64,000 bases of DNA. Source: Vibrio agarivorans (lineage in GTDB: Bacteria; Pseudomonadota; Gammaproteobacteria; Enterobacterales; Vibrionaceae). The translations under genes were made by a program, and so were the position numbers. Shown here piece after piece: positions 44,551 through 52,773 of the stretch (positions are counted from its first letter, which is position 1; each line of letters opens with the position of its first letter). The notes beneath the pieces are model-generated. The model made no database searches. It had not been told where the DNA came from and worked only from the letters and a program-made list of their open reading frames with translations. The DNA is taken from NCBI RefSeq assembly GCF_030409635.1, contig NZ_JAUFQF010000003.1:62001-126000 (forward strand). Reading direction: 5' to 3'.

Positions 44551-44904
44551 TTAATCTTCGAATAAAGACTCAGCCCCAATTAACGGGATAAGTCGTAGTA
44601 AAACATCTTCGATAACCCCACTTTCAGCAGTGGTAATTAACTTCGATTTTCGGTCTTTCCAAGATAATGTTTGAATTAAACTTGCTGCAACCACGCAAGG
44701 TTTATCAAGATTATTTACTGGCACTTCGGTAGCTTGACCGCGAATACTTGTGCTAATCGGGCAGCAAATAAGTAAGCCTGTTTGCTGATTGTAATCCTTG
44801 CTAGAAAGAACGAGGGCAGGACGTGTTTTGCCGATCTCTTTTCCTTTGACTGGCTCGAAATCCAACCAGATTATTTCATTTCGCTTAGGAATATACATCG
44901 CCAT
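44551..44904 (-). CDS. mazF: MazF/PemK-family toxin, 117 aa
   Basis: IIWLDFEPVKGKEIGKTRPA, then LICCPISTSIRG and VVAASLIQTLSWKDR, follow the MazF/PemK RNase fold. These toxins cut mRNA at short sequences. The ATG overlaps the mazE stop (TAATG). Length is normal. Confidence 0.92.
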   Translation of the reverse strand: MAMYIPKRNEIIWLDFEPVKGKEIGKTRPALVLSSKDYNQQTGLLICCPISTSIRGQATEVPVNNLDKPCVVAASLIQTLSWKDRKSKLITTAESGVIEDVLLRLIPLIGAESLFED

Positions 44905-45158
44905 TACTCGCCAAACTCCTTACCCGATATAACCGCTAATTCATCAGCATGTGCCGTATGAGCATCTAAACCTTTTAGTAAGTCTTTTTCACTTAATGGA
45001 AAGCGTTTCTTTTGTCGCTTAACTGGCTCAATGATGATTTTTTTACCTTCGGTTTTAACTTCAATATCAGCACCTTCAACTAAACCCAACTGACGTATGA
45101 ACGTAGCAGGAATGATATTGCCAAGACTGTTACCAATTTTCCGTACTTGAGTACGCAT
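44904..45158 (-). CDS. mazE: MazE/AbrB-family antitoxin, 84 aa
   Basis: VRKIGNSLGNIIPATFIRQL is the AbrB/MazE DNA-binding fold; KKIIIEPV closes it. The C-terminal tail would bind MazF. ATG 45158 has AAGGTGG upstream. It should repress its own operon at the GTTATAAC pair upstream. Confidence 0.9.
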   Translation of the reverse strand: MRTQVRKIGNSLGNIIPATFIRQLGLVEGADIEVKTEGKKIIIEPVKRQKKRFPLSEKDLLKGLDAHTAHADELAVISGKEFGE

Positions 45159-45183
45159 ATTGCCACCTTGTAGTGAGTACATT

Positions 45184-45238
45184 GTTATAACATGAGTTAC
45201 TGTACACCTCTATCGCCAAGTGTCAACAATGTTATAAC
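45184..45238 (-). promoter_or_regulatory. Twin GTTATAAC palindromes, likely mazEF operator
   Basis: The palindrome GTTATAAC occurs at 45184-45191 and 45231-45238, each with TTG or ATG flanks, immediately upstream of mazE. AbrB-type antitoxins bind such paired sites. The second copy overlaps the end of the recombinase remnant. Confidence 0.7.
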
Positions 45239-45916
45239 CAAAAGGACAATTCAGCCGCCTTTGATAATTGAGCACTTGAAATGTCGATATACTCCAAACT
45301 CATACTTGGTTCTTTATGCCCTAACGCCCGTTGTATTTGACTTAGCTCAACCCCTTGAGCGTTCATGTTAGTACCATACGAACGCCGTCCAGAATGGCTA
45401 CTACAGCCCTTTAGACCACTGCGCTTGTAAATATTTCTGATCATAAATTCAAGCGCGTCACAGGCAAGATAATTGACCGTCTGACCAGCTTGATTGATTC
45501 TGGTCTTGCGCTTCATGGAGTAGCTGCTCCCCCTATTACTCAAAATCAATTTACTTCGGGAGTTAAGTGATTGGTAAGTATCATCGAATGTAGTAGCCAA
45601 ATTGCGGGATTTTCGGTAATCAACCCACTCTTGGATCATACTCTTAGCTGATTGACTTAACCAAACAGAACGCGGGATTCGTCTCTTACATAGCGCAGCT
45701 CTGAGGTGTATTTCATGCTTAATCTCGCCTGTTGGTGTGATCACATCGGCAACGGTAATTTGAGCAAGTTCAGACACTCGTAAGGGTGAATTGTGAAAAT
45801 GACAAAGCTAATACAGCACGTTTCTGTTCTGCGTTCTGCATTAGTTGGCATCGAGTAAGCAACTTTTTGATTTGGTGCGGGGTGAGGCTTTTAGCCTTAG
45901 ATTTTGACTTGGGCAT
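45232..45916 (-). pseudogene. Tyrosine recombinase (integrase) with a frameshift
   Basis: The C-terminal frame has the catalytic set: LRVSELAQI (first Arg), HSGRRSYG (His-x-x-Arg), LGHKEPSMSLEYID (His and Tyr). The N-terminal part (residues from ATG 45916) is in another frame; removing one T from TTTT near 45797 joins them into LSFHNSPLRVSEL, the usual family sequence. A single-base mutation or sequencing error is likely. Confidence 0.8.
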
Positions 45917-46319
45917 ATTGTGCATTTTCCTTAAATAACCAGAAATACACACATCACGGAATTTGACCGTGTTGTTTAACATACCATAGGCGCAATGGGA
46001 GTTTAGGGGAAAACGAGTATGATACTTTAATAATCAATTGTAGCTTGATTAGGACTTGGTGGTAGCAATCAGTATGAATCTTTATTTTTGATCATGTTTA
46101 AGATTAAACGGTTCGATCAGGGTTGCTTGACTGTTTAGCAACGAACTTTATTCCTCTCCTACAGGATAGTAACGATGATGGAGTCAAAGTTTCGATCTTT
46201 GTTGTTACTTCTTGGCTGTTACATCACATAGTAATCAGCCCTGTGTTGGAGAAAAGTTCTTATCTTTGTCCAACGACAAGAGTCACTCTTAAATGAATTG
46301 TTAGTACAAAATATACCAA
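45917..46319. other. Non-coding spacer
   Basis: About 400 bp between the recombinase remnant and the SprT-like gene. No gene, shared promoter or dispersed-motif copy was seen. Confidence 0.5.
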
Positions 46320-46353
46320 TGAAAAAAACCGAGGCTTAATGCCTCGGCTTATG
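46320..46353 (-). terminator. Terminator of the parAB operon
   Basis: CCGAGGC and GCCTCGG form a stem with loop ATTAA on the minus strand, followed by six T. Confidence 0.9.
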
Positions 46354-46370
46354 GTTCTAATCAGAGTGAA

Positions 46371-47051
46371 CTACACGAATAATCGTTCCGACATTAGATA
46401 CAGTCCCCTGACAGCCTTGCGCTGTCGTAATCGAATGATCAACTTCGCAATTATATCCAAGTCGCGGCTTGGCTTTGCTGGTAACAACGCACCACACTCT
46501 TTAAGCGTCTCACAACGAACGTAATGCCGAATAAACTGCCAACGCATGTTGATAGTGCTGGCGTCCTTATGATGCTGCTCAAGCTCGTTCGTTACGCAGA
46601 AACAGAAGACCGACACCAACCTCTCTCGAATGGTAAGCATCAAATCAAGCCAGCTTTGGTGGTGATGGTTGTTACGGTCTCTAAGCTTGGGAACATGAAA
46701 CATATAAAGATGTGCGACCTCGTGGGCAATCAAAGAGCAAAGCGCTTCATTAGGCGTCATGTAAGCTGGTGGCAAATATGACCTAGCCAGTGCCGAACTT
46801 TCGCTGTAGAAGTATCGCCCATCCATTTCACAAGCGAAAAGCTCATGGAGAGCAAAATACAACCCTGCCCCTCGCTCGTTGATTCTAGCATGACTGGTTC
46901 GACTACCCTGCCAAGACAAAACGGTGTTTAAAACCACCGTCTTGTAGGGCAGCTCGATACCAGTAGTTCTACTTGCCACTAAACAAGCTGTCCCAACAAT
47001 CGTTAACGCCTCACGCTCTATCGCCTTTTTAGTGATGGCGCTAATTGGCAT
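46371..47051 (-). CDS. SprT-like zinc metallopeptidase-fold protein, 226 aa
   Basis: LIAHEVAHLYMFH contains HExxH (about residues 110-114) and a later HHHQSW may supply a third ligand, as in SprT-like proteins. Role on plasmids unknown. It overlaps parB by 11 bases and is the last gene of the parA-parB operon. Confidence 0.7.
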   Translation of the reverse strand: MPISAITKKAIEREALTIVGTACLVASRTTGIELPYKTVVLNTVLSWQGSRTSHARINERGAGLYFALHELFACEMDGRYFYSESSALARSYLPPAYMTPNEALCSLIAHEVAHLYMFHVPKLRDRNNHHHQSWLDLMLTIRERLVSVFCFCVTNELEQHHKDASTINMRWQFIRHYVRCETLKECGALLPAKPSRDLDIIAKLIIRLRQRKAVRGLYLMSERLFV

Positions 47052-48225
47052 CTTCAATCATTGCTTGTAACTGAGCCATCAGTGCGCTCATCGATTCAGA
47101 GGAAAGAGTTTGAAGCTCAATCGTCAAAGCACCATTTTCCTTAGTCGTCACTTTACCTAAATTATCTGGCAAGGTATTCACGTTATCAGACACTTTAGGA
47201 TTGCTTTCCTTTAGTAATTGACTGCAGGTTTTAGAAAAAAACTTGATAGTGGCAGTATTGGCATCCTTTGGAGCGATCTCATTGACAGCAAAATTACTTT
47301 GGGCAACGAATTGGCTCACTGTTGTAATCACAGTGGCTCGTTGCTCTTCATTCAGAAGCTTTCCTTTTTTGCTCTCTGTGAGCTGACTCTCATCGCAGAT
47401 TCGGAAGTAATCAATGACGGTATTGATTGACGGTCGCCCTAAAGTTGCAGGTGAGGGAAAAAGCTTCCAAACCTTTTCGCTAACCTCAAACGACTGGATG
47501 GCTGCGTAATAATCAGCTCTGGGAATGCCCAATTGTTTGATGATGGCAGATTGGCTTAGCTTTTTAGTGTTATCGACATTCCCTGCCCTTTGAGAAGCAA
47601 GCTCATGGTGTCGATGTTTTGAATCAATTTCTCGTTTTAAAGCATGGCGCTTCTCTAGCAGACCATTACCTACATGCAAGTTCGCATTTCGACTTAAGCT
47701 GCTGGCACGTTTTGGATTTATTGAGTCATAAGAGACGTAAACCTGAAAATCATAACCGCCAGCTTCACAGCCTTGAGAGCGTCTAAAGCCATCAACGAGT
47801 TCAATCAGGTTGTTTTGCTTATTGAAAGTACCCAGTGCTGGATAGACATTGATCCCTTCCTCTGAAATCATCTTTTTCGCTTCTAAGCGATCAAGTTCCG
47901 TGAAGTACTCTTTAACCCGTGCGTTATCTGGATGAATAGTCACTCTCTTTGCCAGTTCATCGGCAGGAATCCGAACCAGTTTAAACACCACATCAGCCCC
48001 ATTACGCCCAAGCGGTAGAGCTATCTCATTTTTACCTTCTTTGAGCGTTTCAGGGTCTACATCCTCTGCCGTGATTGTTTGAGAAAAATCTTCCTCGCCT
48101 AACTCAGAGTCCAGATCAAAACCATCGTCAGGCAGGTCAAGTGCAGTCGATTTGGTTTTTTCAGTGTGAGGGTTATGACCTACCATCGCATCGGTAGCAG
48201 TCAGTTGTATCGTTCTTTTAGCCAT
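47041..48225 (-). CDS. parB: ParB partition protein (P1/F type), 394 aa
   Basis: An N-terminal ParB domain (GTFNKQNNLIELVDGFRRSQ, with the VDGFRRSQA box), a central helix-turn-helix (LSQSAIIKQLGIPRADYYAA) and a C-terminal dimerisation region fit plasmid ParB/SopB. It binds parS sites, recruits ParA and keeps plasmid copies apart. No parS was identified. It follows parA by 11 bases. Confidence 0.9.
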   Translation of the reverse strand: MAKRTIQLTATDAMVGHNPHTEKTKSTALDLPDDGFDLDSELGEEDFSQTITAEDVDPETLKEGKNEIALPLGRNGADVVFKLVRIPADELAKRVTIHPDNARVKEYFTELDRLEAKKMISEEGINVYPALGTFNKQNNLIELVDGFRRSQGCEAGGYDFQVYVSYDSINPKRASSLSRNANLHVGNGLLEKRHALKREIDSKHRHHELASQRAGNVDNTKKLSQSAIIKQLGIPRADYYAAIQSFEVSEKVWKLFPSPATLGRPSINTVIDYFRICDESQLTESKKGKLLNEEQRATVITTVSQFVAQSNFAVNEIAPKDANTATIKFFSKTCSQLLKESNPKVSDNVNTLPDNLGKVTTKENGALTIELQTLSSESMSALMAQLQAMIEDAN

Positions 48226-48236
48226 TCTTTAAGTCC

Positions 48237-49502
48237 TTAGATTGCCAAGCCCCAAGTTTTCTTCATAGCACCTTCGACACCAACAGCCACGGTATTGATA
48301 ATTTCCATTGCTGCAGCGTGAGACTCTTTTGTGCCGTAGAGTACTTTGCCATCGACTTTCATTGAATATTCGTAAGGAGAGATTTCAAGTACCGACTTAT
48401 ATTTGAAAGCGGCTTTTTTCACAGCTTCACTGTGACCCAAGTCAGGCAACATCGTTGTACCCCCTGCGTACCAAATTTCACGCAATAGCTCTTGGTCAGT
48501 TGCCGAGTTTTTAATGCCTCCGACTGTGAGCATTCGGATATTGTCATAACCTTGGTGGTCGTGAGACTTAACCAATTCTTCATAGAGAATTTTAAAGGTC
48601 TTGAGATACTTGTACGTTCCGTCACGGTCTTTGTCGCTTGGGTGAAGCGGAATAAGCACACTAGTTGCAGAAAAGTGCGCTGCAATGGTGATGTCATTAA
48701 TATTGGGTGGTGTATCAAACAGGATGATGTCGAAATCATCTCGTACCGCATCGATGATTGGCTCTAAAACCTTGTAGTAATCATTACCAAGCTCTTTACT
48801 ACGTAGATTAAAAAGGTTATCCGTCTCTTTCGCTGGAAGGACTCGCACATTCGGGTGATTAATTTCATGGAATGCGTCTCGGATAAAATCTTGATAAGTC
48901 TCACCCTCATCAAGCTCAAAGTTTTGCATCACAATATCACCGACACTAAATGCATCCTCAGACAAATTAGGAAGCATTGTTGCAGTCAAACTGCCTTGAG
49001 GGTCGAGGTCGATAACACCAACACGATAAGTGACAGGTAATTCAGTTGCTAAAGCTAGCGCTAGGTTGTAAGTGGTGGTTGTCTTGCCACTCCCCCCTTT
49101 GAGATTCCCTACAAGCCACGTTTGTAGATCTTGCTCCACATCACGTTTAAAGGGAGTCTTTAACTCTTCACCTGTGGCAATACGCATAGCTTCGGACATT
49201 GGAATGCGGTAAATATTCGGCTTGTTGTCACTCTGAGGAATAACGCCTGTAGGCTGATATTTATCGACCAAACGTTTAACGGTTGTAGAGGCAATTTTCT
49301 TACCATAAAGCCACTCACCTAATTCTGTTAGTGAGCAGAATACCTTTTGACGCTTCCCGTTCGGTGCAACATACAACTCGCTATTCAGATCAGAAAGTAA
49401 ATCAATCTGCTGATCATACTCGTGACGTTGTGCTCGGCTAATCACATCCCGAAAGCGCTCAGCTAGGATGGTGTAAGCCTTGAGAGTCTGTAATCCATTC
49501 AT
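48237..49502 (-). CDS. parA: ParA partition ATPase (type Ia), 421 aa
   Basis: The Walker A variant KGGSGKTTT lies at about 135-143 and LDPQGSLT follows. The extra N-terminal region (about 50-105) with a helix-turn-helix marks the P1/SopA class, which also represses its own promoter. It forms ATP-dependent patterns on the nucleoid to move ParB-bound plasmids. The 160-bp upstream region holds TTATCGTAAC/TATCGTTAAC-like repeats that could be its operator. Confidence 0.95.
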   Translation of the reverse strand: MNGLQTLKAYTILAERFRDVISRAQRHEYDQQIDLLSDLNSELYVAPNGKRQKVFCSLTELGEWLYGKKIASTTVKRLVDKYQPTGVIPQSDNKPNIYRIPMSEAMRIATGEELKTPFKRDVEQDLQTWLVGNLKGGSGKTTTTYNLALALATELPVTYRVGVIDLDPQGSLTATMLPNLSEDAFSVGDIVMQNFELDEGETYQDFIRDAFHEINHPNVRVLPAKETDNLFNLRSKELGNDYYKVLEPIIDAVRDDFDIILFDTPPNINDITIAAHFSATSVLIPLHPSDKDRDGTYKYLKTFKILYEELVKSHDHQGYDNIRMLTVGGIKNSATDQELLREIWYAGGTTMLPDLGHSEAVKKAAFKYKSVLEISPYEYSMKVDGKVLYGTKESHAAAMEIINTVAVGVEGAMKKTWGLAI

Positions 49503-49662
49503 ATTGGTAAACCTTGCTTGGTTATCATGTCATATCGTTAACTAGATACTACATCAGAAACAAAGTCAATAAAAGGCATCTTGTTACGATAATTAGCACA
49601 CCCCGCGATTTTCGTGACAACACAGCATTAAGCGAACACAGCACCTATTTGAAAACAGAATC

Positions 49663-49707
49663 TTGACACACTGATTATTCTTGCTATATTTATAGGGTCA
49701 GTTAAAC
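49663..49707 (+). promoter_or_regulatory. Shared-type promoter of the RecE-like operon
   Basis: -35 TTGACA (49663-49668), 16 bp, TATATT (49685-49690) in CTATATTTATAG, then GTCAGTTAAA. The ATG lies 14 bases on, after AAAGGT. Confidence 0.9.
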
Positions 49708-49721
49708 AAAAGGTATCCATC

Positions 49722-51596
49722 ATGATTAATCGCGACTCTGTTCAAAGCATTTTGACGCAACTGGGCGAAGAGAACATTATTTTACAGACCCCTACAGGTA
49801 TTGTAGCTAATATTAGTGACTCAGATTACTTTGCTGTTGGGTCACATTCAAAACACGCCATTGACCCTGCATTGCGCTCTGGTTTGGACTACAAATTTTT
49901 CACAGTAGACAAACGAGGTAAGAAAAAATCGAGCGGTATGGACGATGGCTCTCTACTCCATTGCTTGACATTAGAGCCTGAAACTTTTGACTCTAAGTAT
50001 GTTTTGCAAAAAAACTATGAAGAAATTCACCGCGACAACGATGCTTTCTTTGTCAATGTCGAAGCGTTTAAGGCGACAATTTCCGAGCACAACCGCAAGC
50101 ACAGCGCATTTGCAAAAGAACTTAAGAAAGCAGCAAAGGTATTTAACTCTTCGAGTAGTCAAACTAAAGAGCTGGAAATCACCGAATATAGTGAGCTGCC
50201 TACCGAGTACAAAACAGCAACACTTACTACCGCAGGTAAAACAAAAGCCTTGAAACGATTTGAAGAACAAATCCTTGTTCGCATCACTGATTCAGTTCAG
50301 GGGGATGAGCTGAAAAGACTCGTAGCTGTTAAGGTCGAAGCCCTGTCTGCTGCGCTTAATGAGCTTTACACCCAAACTGAGGTTAAAAGTTTCTATAAAG
50401 CTGAGCTAGGCGTAAAACGTCAAATCCTGAACTCGCTTATTGATGCAGTGATTGTAAAGCGCACTACGATGAGTGCTGATGAGTTTATGGAGTACGTGCC
50501 AGAGCAAATCATTGAATCTGCACTGACTCAAGCTAGTAAGAAGAAAGCACTATCCGATTATTCAAAAACTCAGAAATCGCAAAAACAGCAAATTGACGAA
50601 AAACAAGCTATCGATACTTTATATAACGAACTAAAAGCCAACCAAGCTCTAAACGATAGCTGTGAAGAGTACGCTATTAGCTACCTGACTAAATTACCGA
50701 ATGTCGGCAATAAGAAGAGCGATAAAGAGGTATTTGAGCTAGACGAATGTATTCAGGCATTTGAGCGCCTCTACAAAACCAAACCCGTGATTATGACAGA
50801 GCTGGTGGAAGCGGATAAATACCGAGCGTCAGAGCAGAAAAAAACGCTAATTAGCCAAGAACAATTTGATCATGCGATGAGAATTGTTGAGTCAGTTAAG
50901 CAACACCCGAGAGCAAGCAAGTACCTATCATTAGATGACAACATGTATGAAGTGGCAATGTTTTGGAACGAAGAAATCAAACACCCTTCACTACCAAATC
51001 AAGTCCGTCAGGTATTGTGCAAATTAAAAGCTGACTTGCTTAACCTCAAATACAACATCATGGCAGACCTTAAATTTGTCAGCTCGGTGGATTTCGACAA
51101 AATGAGTCGCGATGCTGGCGCGTTCAATTATCACGTCCAAGAAGCCTTCTATAGTCGCGGCTTTAACAAGGTCTGTGAAAGCTTACCTGATGGTGCTGAA
51201 ACGTTACTAAAGTTTGTGTTTATCTTTGTAGAGAAAGATGCACCTGAGCTTGGTAAAGAAGAAACGAAGCCTATTCGTATTCGTGTTGGTGTTTACAAGC
51301 CCCATCACCGCGAACGGGCGAATCAACTCATCGATGCAAGTTTCTTAGAAATCGAACATTGGACTGATGACGATATTTTCACGGGGTTTGAGGACGAAGA
51401 GATGTTAGACGTACCTGCCTATCAAGTTAAGCGAGAGATGGAATTTATCTCATCTCATAAGGCACACATGAACAAAAAAGCGGAAGCGCAGAACGAGCAA
51501 CCACAAATCGCTCGTTCGCAACACGAAAGCGAAAGTGAATATCCAAGCTTTAATGCATTGATGACTTCCAACTCTTCAAAATCAAATGCCGCTTAG
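49722..51596 (+). CDS. RecE-like exonuclease (PD-(D/E)XK family), 624 aa
   Basis: DDGSLLHCLTLEPETF (residues 74-89) matches the helix after the first motif of RecE/ExoVIII nucleases. IMADLKFVSSVDFDKM with NYHVQEAFY (about 445-475) matches the DxK core and the QxxxY helix. RecE degrades one DNA strand from ends so that its partner RecT can anneal it. A 300-residue insert separates the two parts. First gene of the recombination operon; shares the common promoter. Confidence 0.8.
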   Translation: MINRDSVQSILTQLGEENIILQTPTGIVANISDSDYFAVGSHSKHAIDPALRSGLDYKFFTVDKRGKKKSSGMDDGSLLHCLTLEPETFDSKYVLQKNYEEIHRDNDAFFVNVEAFKATISEHNRKHSAFAKELKKAAKVFNSSSSQTKELEITEYSELPTEYKTATLTTAGKTKALKRFEEQILVRITDSVQGDELKRLVAVKVEALSAALNELYTQTEVKSFYKAELGVKRQILNSLIDAVIVKRTTMSADEFMEYVPEQIIESALTQASKKKALSDYSKTQKSQKQQIDEKQAIDTLYNELKANQALNDSCEEYAISYLTKLPNVGNKKSDKEVFELDECIQAFERLYKTKPVIMTELVEADKYRASEQKKTLISQEQFDHAMRIVESVKQHPRASKYLSLDDNMYEVAMFWNEEIKHPSLPNQVRQVLCKLKADLLNLKYNIMADLKFVSSVDFDKMSRDAGAFNYHVQEAFYSRGFNKVCESLPDGAETLLKFVFIFVEKDAPELGKEETKPIRIRVGVYKPHHRERANQLIDASFLEIEHWTDDDIFTGFEDEEMLDVPAYQVKREMEFISSHKAHMNKKAEAQNEQPQIARSQHESESEYPSFNALMTSNSSKSNAA

Positions 51597-51605
51597 GGGT
51601 CTAAA

Positions 51606-52478
51606 ATGAAAAAATGGCTTAATCCAGATTACATCCAAACATTGCGTACGTTAGCTCAGATGTACGCTCGCAGCAAAGATGTCCGAGAAGAATTCTACGG
51701 AGATGAAGCGACCATATTTTCTCTGCTAATGAAAGCGGATGCTTGGAACGTCACGCCCGACTATGTTCTACAAGGTAGCTTCTATGACCAGTATGGTGTA
51801 ATTGCCCATACTGGTAAGCTTCTACGCTTGGTTTTGGAAAACAACAATGAAATCTCTTCGATTAAAGTAACTGAGATTGGTTCTTGGGAGAAGATTGCCA
51901 AACAGTACTCTGTTGTAAGCATGGATGGAGGTAAGCCTGTTTACCAAGAGTCTTGGGATAAAGCAATAGCTGCGGAACTTGGATTAGCTGTAAGCATCGA
52001 GTTCTACGACACAACGTTAGAACCTATTGAGTATAAATTGATGCTCACTGACATTGATCCCACAGTTAAGAAACTAAACCCAAACTGGATTACGTCACCG
52101 CGAACGCAGCTAGAAAACACGATGCTACGCGATCTTGCCCATACGCGATTATACCGCTACATCAATTCTCTGAACATGGATGATGCAGAGCTAGAGAAGC
52201 ACGATGCGAAAGTGTTAAATAATCAGACCCCCACCCTCGCTACAGCATCAACAGAGCAGCAGGACACTACTAAGCCTATGAGCGTGATTGCTTTGGCTAC
52301 AGATGTGCAGAAAAGAATGATAAAAGCGCTAAGCGATGGTGAAGATAATATCACTGGTCTCATGGATGAGCTGGTGGCATTAATTAAGGCTAAAGGTCAG
52401 AGTCTTTCTGACCAAGAACGATACCACCTAGAAGCTATTTATAACGAATGCAGAGACATCATTGTTGCGGCAGCATAA
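51606..52478 (+). CDS. RecT-like single-strand annealing protein, 290 aa
   Basis: TIFSLLMKADAWNVTPDYVL, then GVIAHTGKLLRLVLE and NPNWITSPRTQLENTMLRDL fit the RecT family plan (the W-xxx-PR-x-L motif). It lies 10 bases after the RecE-like gene, as RecE/RecT pairs usually do. It would anneal complementary strands for recombination of the plasmid DNA. Confidence 0.75.
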   Translation: MKKWLNPDYIQTLRTLAQMYARSKDVREEFYGDEATIFSLLMKADAWNVTPDYVLQGSFYDQYGVIAHTGKLLRLVLENNNEISSIKVTEIGSWEKIAKQYSVVSMDGGKPVYQESWDKAIAAELGLAVSIEFYDTTLEPIEYKLMLTDIDPTVKKLNPNWITSPRTQLENTMLRDLAHTRLYRYINSLNMDDAELEKHDAKVLNNQTPTLATASTEQQDTTKPMSVIALATDVQKRMIKALSDGEDNITGLMDELVALIKAKGQSLSDQERYHLEAIYNECRDIIVAAA

Positions 52479-52766
52479 AACTGTCTCAATGAGACAACTT
52501 TAAAGGGTGAGCAAAACTGTCTCAATGAGACAACTTTAAAGGGTGAGCAAAACTGTCTCAATGAGACAACTTTGAAGGGTGAGCAAAACTGTCTCAATGA
52601 GACAACTTTGAAGGGTGAGCAAAACTGTCTCAATGAGACAACTTTAAAGGGTGAGCAAAACTGTCTCAATGAGACAACTTTGAAGGGTGAGCAAAACTGT
52701 CTCAATGAGACAACTTTGAAGGGTGAGCAAAACTGTCTCAATGAGACAACTATAAAGGAAAAAAGG
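52479..52766 (+). repeat. Eight tandem 36-bp repeats with a central palindrome
   Basis: Copies start at 52479, 52515, 52551, 52587, 52623, 52659, 52695 and 52731; the last diverges into the next gene's leader. Each contains TGTCTCAATGAGACA (arms TGTCTCA and TGAGACA around one A) and AAAGGGTGA. Copies differ only at one A/G. No spacers vary, so it is not a CRISPR array. Located within an operon, it could be a protein-binding array (partition or replication control) or fold in RNA as a row of small hairpins. Confidence 0.95.
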
Positions 52767-52773
52767 AAAGGTT

